Assembly: GCA_902790345.1 (NCBI GenBank)
Contig: CADARO010000003.1
Location: 1 to 40,884 of the forward strand
DNA: 40,884 bases
From: an uncultured Eubacteriales bacterium
Lineage (GTDB): Bacteria; Bacillota; Clostridia; Christensenellales; Aristaeellaceae
Reading direction: 5' to 3'
The first letter of the stretch is position 1; each line of letters opens with the position of its first letter. The position numbers and the translations under genes are program-made. This document shows, one piece after another, positions 40,521-40,884 of this stretch. The notes below the pieces were generated by a model. The model had not been told where the DNA came from, ran no database searches, and saw nothing but the letters and a program-made list of their open reading frames with translations.

Positions 40521-40884
40521 GGGGGGAAATGGTCGAGGACGAGGAGAAAAACGGCTCAGAATCGAAATCTGAGCACGCGCGCGCACTGGCGGAGGTGCGC
40601 CCGCCCCCGAAATGGGGGAAGGGCGGCGAAACTGGCCGCGAATGCCGGTTGGTGTTGGCGCGTCCGCCCGCCCCCTTCCCCCCCGCGAGCTGCCGGAGGC
40701 AGCCCCCCCCTTCCCCTTCGCCCTTACGGGCCCGATCGGAAACCGATTGTAGCGGGGGGGCAGGGGGCTCTCCTTCGGGCCCCGTTCCGGGCGGCGCAAT
40801 AAGCGCCTTGCCGCGTCCGCTTTGCCGGTGTCCCTGCCGGGGCGCCTCCGGCGGTCATTTTGTGACGCCGCCTCGATGCGTGGC
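40521..40884. other. Gene-free GC-rich tail with hairpins and G/C runs
   Basis: No supported gene in about 360 nt. A hairpin GCTCAGA/TCTGAGC sits at 40554-40574 and another GCCCGCCCCC-type inverted repeat around 40598-40625. Homopolymer-rich G/C tracts run through about 40670-40765; on the minus strand these contain at least four runs of four or more G. Overlapping open frames here have no ribosome site and are Pro/Arg/Gly-rich, as expected by chance in such DNA. Confidence 0.55.

Overview
The window is GC-rich and gene-dense. It looks like a high-GC Firmicutes (Clostridia-type) chromosome, probably from a gut commensal; I cannot name the genus. Supporting signs are the synteny of a WalR-like two-component pair with a YybS-type protein, L9 and DnaB, an L-box (lysine) riboswitch, strong AGGAGG ribosome sites, consensus sigma-A promoters, GerMN and BspA-type proteins, and the acetylase variant of the diaminopimelate pathway.

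Layout. 1-7180 (minus): one probable long operon from a consensus promoter, response regulator, histidine kinase, GerMN lipoprotein, DUF2232 membrane protein, rplI, dnaB, scpB (cut by the window edge). 7181-7594: gene-free palindromes and 7-bp tandem repeats. 7595-10723: GH38 alpha-mannosidase. 10787-12181: secreted beta-helix-like protein. 12372-17671: secreted 5'-nucleotidase C-terminal-domain protein, then a MoxR / DUF58 / DUF4129-like / half-BtuF lipoprotein cluster with 4-nt overlaps. 17694-24166: sugar-oxidoreductase neighbourhood with two Gfo/Idh/MocA proteins, two TIM-barrel sugar isomerase/epimerases, two aldo/keto reductases (one a clear YghZ/Gpr) and a GNAT acetyltransferase. 24442-25839: asnS. 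25979-30592: a 1537-residue secreted BspA-like leucine-rich-repeat protein, visibly less GC-rich than its surroundings. 30765-33106: EamA and MFS transporters.

33253-38517 (plus): a complete-looking lysine/DAP operon (dapA, dapB, dapH, aminotransferase, M20 deacetylase) under a lysine riboswitch with an intrinsic terminator. It is interrupted between dapH and the aminotransferase by a 236-bp palindromic repeat element. 38567-39652: class II aldolase. 39754-40340: tRNA operon Leu(UAG), Gly(GCC), Gly(UCC), Gly(GCC), Lys(CUU). 40331-40520 (minus): a 46-residue ribbon-helix-helix protein with a perfect palindrome inside its own promoter. The last 360 bases hold hairpins and G/C runs and no gene I can support.

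No CRISPR array, transposase, phage gene or recognised defence system was seen. The least explained signals are the 7-bp tandem repeats at four intergenic sites, the palindromic element inside the DAP operon, the self-contained RHH/operator unit, the half-BtuF lipoprotein in the MoxR cluster, and the Gfo/Idh plus TIM-barrel operon. All calls are from reading the sequence; no database search was run.
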